DNA of 64,000 nt. It comes from Candidatus Eremiobacterota bacterium. GTDB taxonomy: Bacteria; Vulcanimicrobiota; CADAWZ01; Ess09-12. Shown here piece by piece: positions 27,785 through 35,957 of this stretch. The notes beneath the pieces were generated by a model. The model did no database searches. It was given only the letters and a program-made list of their open reading frames with translations, and was not told where the DNA came from. The DNA lies in assembly GCA_031082125.1 (NCBI GenBank), contig JAVHLM010000019.1, positions 87,920 to 151,919 of the forward strand, read 5' to 3'. Positions within the stretch are counted from its first letter, which is position 1, and each line of letters begins with the position of its first letter. Both the position numbers and the translations under genes were made by a program.

Positions 27785-27979
27785 GGGACTTCCTCCGGGT
27801 GCAAGAATCATGCATCTTGAAATATTCCACCCTCTTTTTATTTCCCCTATCATATGCTGCTGTGGATAAAAATCGGCACTCTTGGCCCGGGACATGGTTC
27901 TGAAGGAAATGCAGAAGAAGCGCAGTAATATTGAGTGAGCAGGAGACCAAAGAGGTGCTCCATTTACAGGAGGATTGTC

Positions 27980-29128
27980 ATGAAAACCTACGACGTAATA
28001 ATCATTGGTGCAGGAAGCATCGGCCTCCCGCTTGCCTGGACGCTCTCAGGCGAATCTCTCAAGGTGCTGGTCATCGAAAGGCTCGCCTCGCCCGGCCAGG
28101 GACAGAACAAAGCAGCCATCGGGGGCATCAGGGCCACCCATTCAGACCCCGCCAAGATAACGGTCTGCCAGCAGAGCCTTGAGGTCTTCTCCACGTGGCA
28201 AGAGCGCTACGGTGACGACATAGGATGGGTAAAGGGAGGCTACGCCTTCCCCGCTTATACGGAGCAGATAGAGAAAACCCTCAGGGAGCTCCTTGTCATC
28301 CAGAAGAAATACCGGCTCGCCATAGAGTGGGTTGATGGAAAGACGCTCAGGGAAATAATCCCGGGCCTCTCAGAGAGAGACCTGCGGGGCGGCACCCTCT
28401 CAGGAGAAGACGGGAACCTCTGCCCTCTCATGGCGGCCGAGGCCTTCTACAGGGCGGCAAAACGGCAGGGCGCCCGCTTCCATTTCCAGGAAGAGGTCAC
28501 CGAGGTGGCTTTAAAGAACGGGAAAAAACAGGTAAAGACTACGAAGGGCTCCTATGAAGCGCGGTACTGTATCTTTGCCGCAGGCGCTGAAGCCCGCGAG
28601 GCGGGGAAGATGCTGGGCCTTGAGATCCCCGTGACGCCTGACTGCCACGAGGCGGGCATTACCGAGCCCGTGGCCCTTTTCTTCAAGCCCCTCGTCGTGG
28701 ACATAAGGGAGAGGCCCGGCTCAAAGAACTTCTATTTCTACCAGAACGACCTGGGGCAGATCGTCTTCTGCATCACCCCTTCTCCCCTCATCGTGGGCCA
28801 TGACAGGGATTCCACGTCGGAGTTCCTTCCCATGGTGGCCCAGCGCCTCATCGAGGTGATGCCGCGCCTCAGGCACATCAAGGTGAGAAGGACCTGGAGG
28901 GGCCTCTATCCCATGACACCCGACGGGATCCCCTTTGTAGACGAGGTCAAGGGCTCCGACGGCGTCTATATCGCCGCGGGAATGTGCGGCCAGGGGCTCA
29001 TGCTGGGACCGGGAATTGCCAGAAACCTCACAAGCCTCATACTGCGGGGTAAACCCCTCGTAGAGGAAGAAATATTCAGAGCTTTCTCCCTCTGCCGGGA
29101 ATTCACCTGCGTCGAGCTCTTGAAATAG
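27980..29128 (+). CDS. FAD-dependent oxidoreductase, DAO family (sarcosine/glycine oxidase-like)
   Basis: DAO-family flavoproteins oxidise amino acids such as sarcosine, glycine or proline. The 382-residue product has a FAD-binding N terminus YDVIIIGAGSIGLPLAWTLS. QNKAAIGGIRATHSDPAKI, typical of beta-subunit-like members, follows, and then a C-terminal FAD segment GVYIAAGMCGQGLMLGPGIAR. The ATG at 27980 has AGGAGG 6 nt upstream; the frame opens earlier at 27935. Its 3' end overlaps the convergent esterase gene by 26 bp. It may be the catalytic partner of the Fe-S oxidoreductase at 17870-19930, 8 kb away; that link is inference. Confidence 0.83.
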   Translation: MKTYDVIIIGAGSIGLPLAWTLSGESLKVLVIERLASPGQGQNKAAIGGIRATHSDPAKITVCQQSLEVFSTWQERYGDDIGWVKGGYAFPAYTEQIEKTLRELLVIQKKYRLAIEWVDGKTLREIIPGLSERDLRGGTLSGEDGNLCPLMAAEAFYRAAKRQGARFHFQEEVTEVALKNGKKQVKTTKGSYEARYCIFAAGAEAREAGKMLGLEIPVTPDCHEAGITEPVALFFKPLVVDIRERPGSKNFYFYQNDLGQIVFCITPSPLIVGHDRDSTSEFLPMVAQRLIEVMPRLRHIKVRRTWRGLYPMTPDGIPFVDEVKGSDGVYIAAGMCGQGLMLGPGIARNLTSLILRGKPLVEEEIFRAFSLCREFTCVELLK

Positions 29129-30248
29129 GAGCGCGTGGTGAGAGCCTTGCTTTCCGGTCTTTTGACAAGGCCTTCACGGGATGGGGATGGACTGCCACGG
29201 GGGGAAAGGACTCCGGGTGCATAAGGCGCAGATTGGTCCGCCTCAGCCTCCCGGCAAAAATCTGAATAGGGATGTGAAATCGCTCGGCCCAGTGCTTCTC
29301 GCTGTGCTCCGCAAGGGGAAAGGCAAAATGCACCATATTGATTCCTATCCTGAAACCGCGGGCCATGAGTGCCGACGCCATCTCGATGGTCACGTCATAG
29401 TTATCGCCGGGCCAGCCGCTGTCAAGATAAACCCTGAAATCCCGGTGAGACTCAAGGGGCTCATCCTGCACGCGCTCGATAAGGTTGTCGCCGAGTGAAA
29501 AGCTGCTGGAGAGGCAGGCCGCATAGCCGAATTTGTCGGGATGCTGCCAGGCAAGATAGAAGGACACGACGCCTCCCATGGAGGAGCCCATGACGGCCGT
29601 CTGCCAGGGCCCCGTGAGGGTGCGGAACTCACTGTCCACGGAAGGGACAATCTCTTTTGTCATGAATTCCCCGTAGCGCTCATACCCCGGAAGAGTGTAT
29701 TCCTTTTCGCGCTTTTCGGCGTACACCCCCACAATAATGAGCTGTTCCGTAAGGTTCATCTTGTTGAGAAGGTCAAGGTTCTCGTCAATTTTCCAGTCCT
29801 GCCCCAGGAAAGCCTCCTGGGGGAAAAAGAGGTTCTTCCCGTCCTGCATGTACACCACCGAGTAGCGCTTGAGGGTATTCTCCTGGTAGCCCTCGGGAAG
29901 GTAGGCCCTCAGAAGCCGGTGGGTCCGGTAGACTTTTGAATGGAAGACATGAATTCCGGTAATGGTGCCTCCCGTGTCGGAAAAAAAATAGGGATAGATA
30001 TCATTAGGCATATTGTCGCCCAGAATGGCAAGCCTGTTGGTCCCGCGGGCCCAGTGAAATGCCCGTGGCGTTCTCATGCAGGGCTTGTAATTGAGTACCG
30101 GGTGCCTGTGGGCGATTTCAAAAATATAGCAATGGCTTTTCTCGTCAATGAAGGCCGGTTCAATGTCCTTTTTCCAGTCCTCCTCCGTGCGGAGCACAAT
30201 GATTCCCTTTCCCAGGGGGTAAAAAACCCTTATGGTGGCTTTGTGCAT
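29103..30248 (-). CDS. Alpha/beta-hydrolase, enterochelin-esterase-like (esterase D family)
   Basis: The 381-residue product has an N-terminal domain of about 120 residues, then the esterase-D-type core: YSVVYMQDGKNLFF, a nucleophile elbow VMGSSMGGVVSFYL, the Asp region VYLDSGWPGDN, and a His near HFAFPLAEHSEKHW. No signal peptide is present, so it is probably cytoplasmic. The ATG at 30248 has AAGGAAGGAG 7 nt upstream; the open frame to 30341 overlaps the upstream gene. It lies 28 bp downstream of the zinc-ribbon ankyrin gene and is probably cotranscribed. The substrate is unknown. Confidence 0.78.
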   Translation of the reverse strand: MHKATIRVFYPLGKGIIVLRTEEDWKKDIEPAFIDEKSHCYIFEIAHRHPVLNYKPCMRTPRAFHWARGTNRLAILGDNMPNDIYPYFFSDTGGTITGIHVFHSKVYRTHRLLRAYLPEGYQENTLKRYSVVYMQDGKNLFFPQEAFLGQDWKIDENLDLLNKMNLTEQLIIVGVYAEKREKEYTLPGYERYGEFMTKEIVPSVDSEFRTLTGPWQTAVMGSSMGGVVSFYLAWQHPDKFGYAACLSSSFSLGDNLIERVQDEPLESHRDFRVYLDSGWPGDNYDVTIEMASALMARGFRIGINMVHFAFPLAEHSEKHWAERFHIPIQIFAGRLRRTNLRLMHPESFPPVAVHPHPVKALSKDRKARLSPRAPISRARRR

Positions 30249-30276
30249 GGCCGTCTCCTTCCTTGCAGGGGCTCTC

Positions 30277-31038
30277 TCACTCCTTTGCGCCAAAGGAGGT
30301 GAGAAGCTCGGTAATCTCGTGGTGATGGTGCTCGTTGGCAAGCTTGAGGGCTGTTTTCCCGTTATTAGTCCTTGCGGCGATATCGGCGCCTTTCAGGAGA
30401 AGATAACCCGCCACCTTCGGGTGGTTCCATGAGGCCGTGAGGTGAAGAGCAGTATATCCGTTATCGTCTTTTGCGTCAATAGTGGCTCCGTGCTCGACAA
30501 GAAACTCGACAGTCTCCCTGCTTCCCAGGCGTGCCGCCTTGTGGAGCGGAGTATGGCCGAAAAAGCCCTTCATATTTACATCGGCGCCTCTCCTTACAAG
30601 TACCTCTATAGCCCCTGCAAAGCCTTCCTGGGCCGCCAGATGGAGAGCCGTGTCCTCCATCTCGTTCCGCTCATTCATTTCCGCACCATGGGCCAGAAGG
30701 GCCTCCACGGCCTCGGTGTATCCCTCTTTAGCCGCCTTGTGGAGAGGCGTCCACCCATGGGAGCCATGGGCGTTCACTTCCACCCCCATGGTGAGCAGTC
30801 TCTTCACTGAAGGATAATCTCTTTTCTCTATTGCCTCGAAAATGTTGCTGACCTCGCCTCCCTCTTCTGCGGTCACACTCTTGAGGGCCTCGCCGCAGGC
30901 ATCACAGAACCTTGCCTTCCCCCTGTTGTCAGTCTGGCATTTCCTGCATCGTATGAAGGCGAGCTTTTCGCCGCAGGCATCACAGAATTTTGCCTTCTCC
31001 CTGTTGTCACTGCCGCATTTCTGACAGTAAAGCACCAT
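30277..31038 (-). CDS. Double zinc-ribbon ankyrin-repeat protein
   Basis: The 253-residue product begins with two tandem zinc-ribbon modules, each CxxC plus CDACGE (CQKCGSDNREKAKFCDACGE and CRKCQTDNRGKARFCDACGE). The modules are similar at the nucleotide level too, which indicates a local duplication. About five ankyrin repeats follow (WTPLHKAAKEGYTEAVEALL and similar). It lacks the kinase domain of the 24917-27784 protein but shares its ribbon-plus-ankyrin design. The ATG at 31038 has AAGGAGGA 6 nt upstream. It leads a two-gene unit with the esterase. Ankyrin repeats suggest protein binding; no target is evident. Confidence 0.8.
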   Translation of the reverse strand: MVLYCQKCGSDNREKAKFCDACGEKLAFIRCRKCQTDNRGKARFCDACGEALKSVTAEEGGEVSNIFEAIEKRDYPSVKRLLTMGVEVNAHGSHGWTPLHKAAKEGYTEAVEALLAHGAEMNERNEMEDTALHLAAQEGFAGAIEVLVRRGADVNMKGFFGHTPLHKAARLGSRETVEFLVEHGATIDAKDDNGYTALHLTASWNHPKVAGYLLLKGADIAARTNNGKTALKLANEHHHHEITELLTSFGAKE

Positions 31039-31200
31039 GGTGTCCTCCTTCGCACAAGGCATATAACCCCCTCACAATATTCTCTCTTATGGCCATTCTT
31101 CCTGGATTTTCCGAAAAACGTCACTTTCACCATGGCAGTGGCTGCAGCGGCATTCCCTCCATTCCCCGGTGGAGGGGATCCCTCTCCTTAATTGTAGCGA

Positions 31201-31250
31201 AAATGTTACATTTTCTCTCTTGAATAGCTGCGCCTCTCGCGGTTATAATG
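31201..31250 (+). promoter_or_regulatory. Promoter with upstream palindrome for the lipoprotein gene
   Basis: TTGAAT (31221-31226) and TATAAT (31245-31250) are separated by 18 bp, and the start codon is 34 bp downstream. Immediately upstream is AAAATG-TTA-CATTTT (31201-31215), a perfect 6-bp inverted repeat placed like an activator or repressor site. Confidence 0.6.
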
Positions 31251-31283
31251 GCAGTACTTATCTCAAGACAGGGGGGATTGTTT

Positions 31284-33134
31284 ATGAAAAACGCTTTGTA
31301 CGTGGCAATCGGCATTATCATCGCCTTCTGCCTGGCACTGGCAGGCTGCGGCGGAGGAGGAGGAAGCGCTGCAGGGGGAGGAGGCATAGGGGGAGGCGGC
31401 ATCACCCCCATCCCCACCGTGGCACCCACTGCTCAGCCAGGCGCTTACGGCACAAGCGGCTACGTGTACCGCTCAGCAGGGCTCAGGGCAGGGAACGAAA
31501 AACTCATCGTGCTCCCGCAGGCTACCGCTCCTTCAGGCTTTATCCCCGCCGCAGGCATCGTGGTGCAGATCTGCTCAGATCCGCCGCTGATGCAGCGCAC
31601 CGACAGCAATGGGTTCTTTGACTTCGGCGAGGTGCCCTCCTCACTTCTTGGCGATCTCTCGTTTCCCGACGTTATTGTTGACGATCCGGGATCGTCAGTG
31701 CCTCCTTCGAGCTATCCCATGCTCTGGGAGCCCATGGAGAGCTCTCAGCTCACCGACATGAGGATCGTGCCGCCTTGGAGCGAGACGGGAGAGCAGGCAT
31801 GGTCCCTCGTGGCAGGCCAGGTTGAATGGTTCACCGTCGTAGGCAGGTACCAGGGCGAATGGCATCCCGTTTCCGACACAATCACCTGGTCGGTAAGCAG
31901 CGCGAACCTGGGAGAGTTCGACGATTACGGCATATTCTACTCCAACAGCGCCATCACTGCGACGGCGACGGGCACCGTGACGGCTTCCTTCGGCGGGAAG
32001 AGCCTCACCCTCACCCTTAAGGTCCTTGGGCCCGACAGCATAGGGAGCCTCTCCGGCACCGTGAAGGACACGAAGGGCAACCCTGCCGTCAATACCATCG
32101 TGCAGATCATGGCCGATACCACCTCGCCCAACTGCTCATCGGGCTGCGCCATCACCGACGAGACGGGAGCTTACGAGATCACGGGCATCCCCTTCGGCAC
32201 CTACCAGGTAGAGGTCTATAGCCTTTACGGCTCTTCGATAGTATCGGAAAAAGTGGAGATCAACGGAAAAGTGGTGAAAAACTTCACCGTCTCCGAGACG
32301 GCGGCGACACTCTATGCCACGACCAGCACCGACAAGATCGCCTACAAGCCCGGCGAGACCATCAAGGTCCAGGTGGCCCTCATGAACATGGGAAGCTCAA
32401 CGACAACCTTCACCTATACGGCCATCAAATTTGACCTGGTGAAGACCGACTTCGCCACAGGCGAGAGCACGGTCATCTCTTCCGTCACCACGGAAGGCGG
32501 CACGGCCACCGTGGCAGGCTACGGGTATACCGTCACCCCCGAAACCGCCGCATCCCTCGACGTTCCCCAGTCCGCGCCTGAAAACGAGGCTTACAGCATA
32601 AAGACCACCTTCACGGCATCACAGGCACTGACGGTGTGGGACGGCTTCGTGATAATCGGCGACGAGCCCATCCCTTACCCCATGCCCGAGCCGACGGGGA
32701 CTGTTGAGCCCCAGCCTTACCCTACGGCGTCACCCTCGACGACCTCAACGACCAACCCGTCTTACAACGACGACAAGTATTATCTCGGCGAGATCAAGTC
32801 ACGGCTCAGCAGCGCATATTCCGACATTTACAGTTACGCGAACAGGGCTTACTATGGCGAAGACGTGTCATATTACGTCAACGGGGGAAGCAATGTCCAG
32901 GACAGCCTGAAATACTGCAGGAACTGGCTCATGCCTTACCTGAAAAAAGTGAGCTACTCCGGCTGGCAGAGCGAGATTGACTCGGTGCTGCGCGATCTTG
33001 ACCGTTACGCTTACAGCGGGGGGACGTACAGCGACCTTTACAGCGCGAGCAACAGCCTGAGCGGCCTGATCTCCGAGGTAGACCAGGCTTACTGGAGCGG
33101 CTCGAAACGCCCGAAGAAGCTCCGGAGAAAGTAG
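31284..33134 (+). CDS. Large surface lipoprotein with carboxypeptidase-regulatory-like and Ig-like domains
   Basis: The 616-residue product has a lipoprotein signal peptide (lipobox LALAGC) followed by a Gly-rich linker of about 25 residues. An N-terminal region carries a CarboxypepD_reg-like segment (VQICSDPPLMQRTDSNGFFDFGEV). A Big2-like beta domain follows (WSVSSANLGEF), and then a second regulatory-like domain (GSLSGTVKDTKGNPAVNTIVQI with ITDETGAYEITGIPFGTY). A BsuPI-like beta domain, a Pro/Thr linker and a Tyr/Ser-rich helical C terminus complete it. The frame opens at 31248, but the ATG at 31284 directly precedes the signal peptide. It is probably cell-surface anchored; function unknown. 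Confidence 0.75.
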   Translation: MKNALYVAIGIIIAFCLALAGCGGGGGSAAGGGGIGGGGITPIPTVAPTAQPGAYGTSGYVYRSAGLRAGNEKLIVLPQATAPSGFIPAAGIVVQICSDPPLMQRTDSNGFFDFGEVPSSLLGDLSFPDVIVDDPGSSVPPSSYPMLWEPMESSQLTDMRIVPPWSETGEQAWSLVAGQVEWFTVVGRYQGEWHPVSDTITWSVSSANLGEFDDYGIFYSNSAITATATGTVTASFGGKSLTLTLKVLGPDSIGSLSGTVKDTKGNPAVNTIVQIMADTTSPNCSSGCAITDETGAYEITGIPFGTYQVEVYSLYGSSIVSEKVEINGKVVKNFTVSETAATLYATTSTDKIAYKPGETIKVQVALMNMGSSTTTFTYTAIKFDLVKTDFATGESTVISSVTTEGGTATVAGYGYTVTPETAASLDVPQSAPENEAYSIKTTFTASQALTVWDGFVIIGDEPIPYPMPEPTGTVEPQPYPTASPSTTSTTNPSYNDDKYYLGEIKSRLSSAYSDIYSYANRAYYGEDVSYYVNGGSNVQDSLKYCRNWLMPYLKKVSYSGWQSEIDSVLRDLDRYAYSGGTYSDLYSASNSLSGLISEVDQAYWSGSKRPKKLRRK

Positions 33135-33163
33135 AGCTTCGGGGAGATCAAATCTTGAAGTGA

Positions 33164-33202
33164 CAGGGACGGGCTTATGAGCGCATCATAAGGCCGTCCC
33201 TG
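33164..33202. terminator. Long hairpin between convergent genes
   Basis: A 16-bp stem (CAGGGACGGGCTTATG with CATAAGGCCGTCCCTG, one mismatch) and a 7-nt loop lie 29 bp after the lipoprotein stop and 56 bp before the purB stop. No clear U-run follows in either direction, so it could be a bidirectional RNA end or a dispersed palindrome. Confidence 0.55.
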
Positions 33203-33240
33203 ATTGCTTCGGAACGGATTGCTTCGGAACGGATTGCTCC
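33202..33240. repeat. 15-bp tandem repeat beside the hairpin
   Basis: The unit GATTGCTTCGGAACG occurs twice perfectly and a third time partially (33202, 33217, 33232). It lies in the purB/lipoprotein intergenic space and has no coding role that I can see. Confidence 0.8.
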
Positions 33241-33258
33241 GCACCATGTTCCGGAACG

Positions 33259-34554
33259 CTAAAGACCGAAGCGGCGGTATATCTCGTCTACATGGCGGAG
33301 GTACCAGGAATAGTCAAAAAGGGCCTCAAGCTCAGATTCCGCGAGATGGCGGCCCACCTCCCCGCAGCTTTTGAGCTCGTCAAAGAGGCTCAGGGACTTG
33401 TCTTCCCAGACTCTCCCCGCCGCCTCCTGAATTACCCGGTAAGCGCTGTCCCTCTCCATCCCCTTGTCGATAAGGGCCAGAAGGACCCTCTGTGAAAAGA
33501 CAAGGCCCCTGGTGAGCTCCAGGTTCTCCCTCATCCGCCCCTGGTCTATGGAGAGCCCCGCCATGAGGGCCGTGAGCCTTGCAAGCATATAGTCCGCCAG
33601 CTGCGAGCTGTCGGGAAGGATGATGCGCTCTGCCGATGAGTGGCTGATATCCCGCTCATGCCAGAGGGCCACGTCTTCATAGGCAGTGACCACATGACCC
33701 CTGAGGACTCTCGAGAGGCCGCAGAGGTTCTCCGCCGACACGGGATTCCTCTTGTGGGGCATGGCCGAAGAGCCTTTCTGGCCCTTCCCGAAGCCTTCCA
33801 TGGCTTCCATTACCTCGGTGCGCTGGAGGTGCCTGAGCTCCGTCGCTATCTTCTCGATGGTGGCGCCCAGAAGGGCCAGGAGCGCCACGTAGCGGGCATG
33901 GCGCTCGCGCTGCACAATCTGCGTGGATATGGGCGCCGGCTCAAGGCCGAGCTGCCGGCACACTGAGCGCTCCACGGCGGGCTCCACAGTTGCATAGGTC
34001 CCCACGGCGCCTGAGATCTTTCCCGTCTTCACCTCTCGTCTCACTTCCTTCAGATGCTCCCGGTGGCGCAGCATCTCATCATACCAGAGGAGGAACTTGA
34101 GGCCGAAGCTCATGGGCTCGGCATGAACCCCATGGGTCCTCCCGGCGGCAGGAGTGGTTTTGTGGGCCACGGCCATATCCCTCAGAACCTCCCCAAGAGC
34201 TTCAATTCTTTTTTCTATCAGGTCGAGGGATTCCCCCATGATGAGCGCCTGCGCCGTGTCAAGGATATCGGAGGAAGTGACGCCGAGATGGATGAAGCGA
34301 CCCTCGGGTCCCACCTGCTCCTGAACATTCTGCAGAAAGGCCGCCACGTCGTGGCGGGTCTCGTGCTCCAGCTCCTCGATTCTTGAAGCGGTGAAGGAGG
34401 CTTTTTCAAGAATCACGGAAAGCGCATCTCGGGAGATCATACCGAGCTCATTCCAGGCCCTGCATACGGCAAGCTCCACTGAGAGCCACATGCGGTACTT
34501 GTTTTCAATGCTCCAGAGAGCCGACATTTCAGGCGTTCGATACCGTGGCACCAT
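33259..34554 (-). CDS. purB: Adenylosuccinate lyase
   Basis: PurB cleaves SAICAR and adenylosuccinate, releasing fumarate, in purine synthesis. The 431-residue product has the N-terminal YRTPEMSALWSIENKY, the His-containing TSSDILDTAQAL, AGRTHGVHAEP, and the superfamily signature GSSAMPHKRNP. All catalytic regions are intact. The frame opens at 34602; the ATG at 34554 starts where family members begin and has GGAGG 9 nt upstream. Its neighbours have no link to purine synthesis, so it seems monocistronic or weakly coupled. Confidence 0.95.
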   Translation of the reverse strand: MVPRYRTPEMSALWSIENKYRMWLSVELAVCRAWNELGMISRDALSVILEKASFTASRIEELEHETRHDVAAFLQNVQEQVGPEGRFIHLGVTSSDILDTAQALIMGESLDLIEKRIEALGEVLRDMAVAHKTTPAAGRTHGVHAEPMSFGLKFLLWYDEMLRHREHLKEVRREVKTGKISGAVGTYATVEPAVERSVCRQLGLEPAPISTQIVQRERHARYVALLALLGATIEKIATELRHLQRTEVMEAMEGFGKGQKGSSAMPHKRNPVSAENLCGLSRVLRGHVVTAYEDVALWHERDISHSSAERIILPDSSQLADYMLARLTALMAGLSIDQGRMRENLELTRGLVFSQRVLLALIDKGMERDSAYRVIQEAAGRVWEDKSLSLFDELKSCGEVGRHLAESELEALFDYSWYLRHVDEIYRRFGL

Positions 34555-34660
34555 GGGAAGAGTCCTCCGAATCCTGTGAAAATACTGCCTGAGATAGTTC
34601 ACTCAAGGGCGGGCCTTCTCCTCTGTGGCTTCCCCCCCGTATGAGGAGCTCCCCCGCGGC

Positions 34661-35923
34661 TCAGCGGATCAACACTTCCACTCCTTTGAGCACCACAGGG
34701 TCTTTAGTGACGGGAGGCACAGGGTACACCGACTCGGCCGCCACGGAAGGGGCAAGGCCTTTGAAAAGAATGTCATCGCCCCGGGGGGTGTAATAGCGCG
34801 AGGTGGTGAGCTTGAGGGCGGCATTCCCCGGGAGGGAGTAGACAGACTGCACGAGGGCCTTCCCGAAAGACCGCGTCCCCACGAGAGTCGCCAGGCCGTT
34901 CTGGGCCAGGGCGCAGGCGAAGACCTCCGAAGCGCTCGCCGATCCCTCGTTGATGAGGATCACCGTCCTGAACTGGTAGGAGGGGCCTTTCTCGGGATAG
35001 ATATCAGAGGGGGCTCCCCCCTTTTTCTGCACCTTGATGAGGGGCTTCCCTTTGACGAAAAGCGACGCCATCCTGAGGCTCGAGCCGAAGTCCCCGCCGG
35101 GATTGTTGCGGACGTCAAAAATGACTGCCTTCACGCCCTTTTCCGCGAGCCTGTCAAGGGCTCTCCTTACCTCGCTGTCGGTGGACTGCCCGAAGTAGGG
35201 GATCTTGATGTAGCCCACAGGGGGCTTTGAGCCAAGGAGCTTGGCGCTTACGGGGTCAAACCTTATATTGTCCCGCACTATGGTGAAGTCAAGGACCTTC
35301 GGGCCCCTCCTCACCGAGAGGAGCAGGGCGCTCCCCTTGAGCCCGTCAAACATCGAGAGGACCTCGTAATAATCCTTTCCTTCTATGGATTGCCCTCCTA
35401 CCTTCACAACGAGGTCGCCTGGCCTGATGCCGGCTTTCTCGGCGGGGCTTCCTTCAAGGGGAGCGGTGATGACAAGCTTTCCGTTCTTCACGGCAAGCTC
35501 GACCCCGATGCCGGCGAAGCTCTCGCCCGACGAGACTCTCCTGTAATAGTCCCATTCCTTGGGCGAGAGGAAGAGGGAGTACGGATCGCCGAGGCTCTTC
35601 ACCATGCCTCTGATGGCTGCCTCGCCCAGGGGCGACGCGGCAGCGGGGTTGCGCCCGTATGCACTGTCAAAAAGGGCCTCGAAGGCGCCCCAGGTGGCGC
35701 AGGGCTTCCCCGCGAGAGAGGCATCGACGCGGGCCATCTCCTTCACGGCGCCCGCCAGGAGCGTCTCATCCTTTACCTGGTAAACGTATTCATTTCTGAT
35801 CGTGGCGAGGACATCCCCGAGGGTGCTCTTGATGTACGACGATTTGACGTCGCCCGCCTGCCCCCAGGCGGCCTGCGTAATGACAAGCGCAAGGACAAGC
35901 CCGAGAGCCGTTGAAAACTTCAT
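34661..35923 (-). CDS. C-terminal processing peptidase (S41 family) with PDZ domain
   Basis: CtpA/Prc-type proteases cut C-terminal ends of exported proteins. The 420-residue product has a signal peptide (STALGLVLALVITQAAWGQA), an N-terminal helical region, and a PDZ domain (about 140-225; GIGVELAVKNGKLVI, AGIRPGDLVVKVGG). The S41 core has VIFDVRNNPGGDF, the catalytic Ser in INEGSASASEVF, and Lys in TRSFGKALVQ. The length is typical. It is probably periplasmic. The minus-strand order is carboxylesterase, protease, purB. Confidence 0.9.
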   Translation of the reverse strand: MKFSTALGLVLALVITQAAWGQAGDVKSSYIKSTLGDVLATIRNEYVYQVKDETLLAGAVKEMARVDASLAGKPCATWGAFEALFDSAYGRNPAAASPLGEAAIRGMVKSLGDPYSLFLSPKEWDYYRRVSSGESFAGIGVELAVKNGKLVITAPLEGSPAEKAGIRPGDLVVKVGGQSIEGKDYYEVLSMFDGLKGSALLLSVRRGPKVLDFTIVRDNIRFDPVSAKLLGSKPPVGYIKIPYFGQSTDSEVRRALDRLAEKGVKAVIFDVRNNPGGDFGSSLRMASLFVKGKPLIKVQKKGGAPSDIYPEKGPSYQFRTVILINEGSASASEVFACALAQNGLATLVGTRSFGKALVQSVYSLPGNAALKLTTSRYYTPRGDDILFKGLAPSVAAESVYPVPPVTKDPVVLKGVEVLIR

Positions 35924-35957
35924 AAAAACTCACCTTTTCCCTTCGCTCGAGCTGCTT

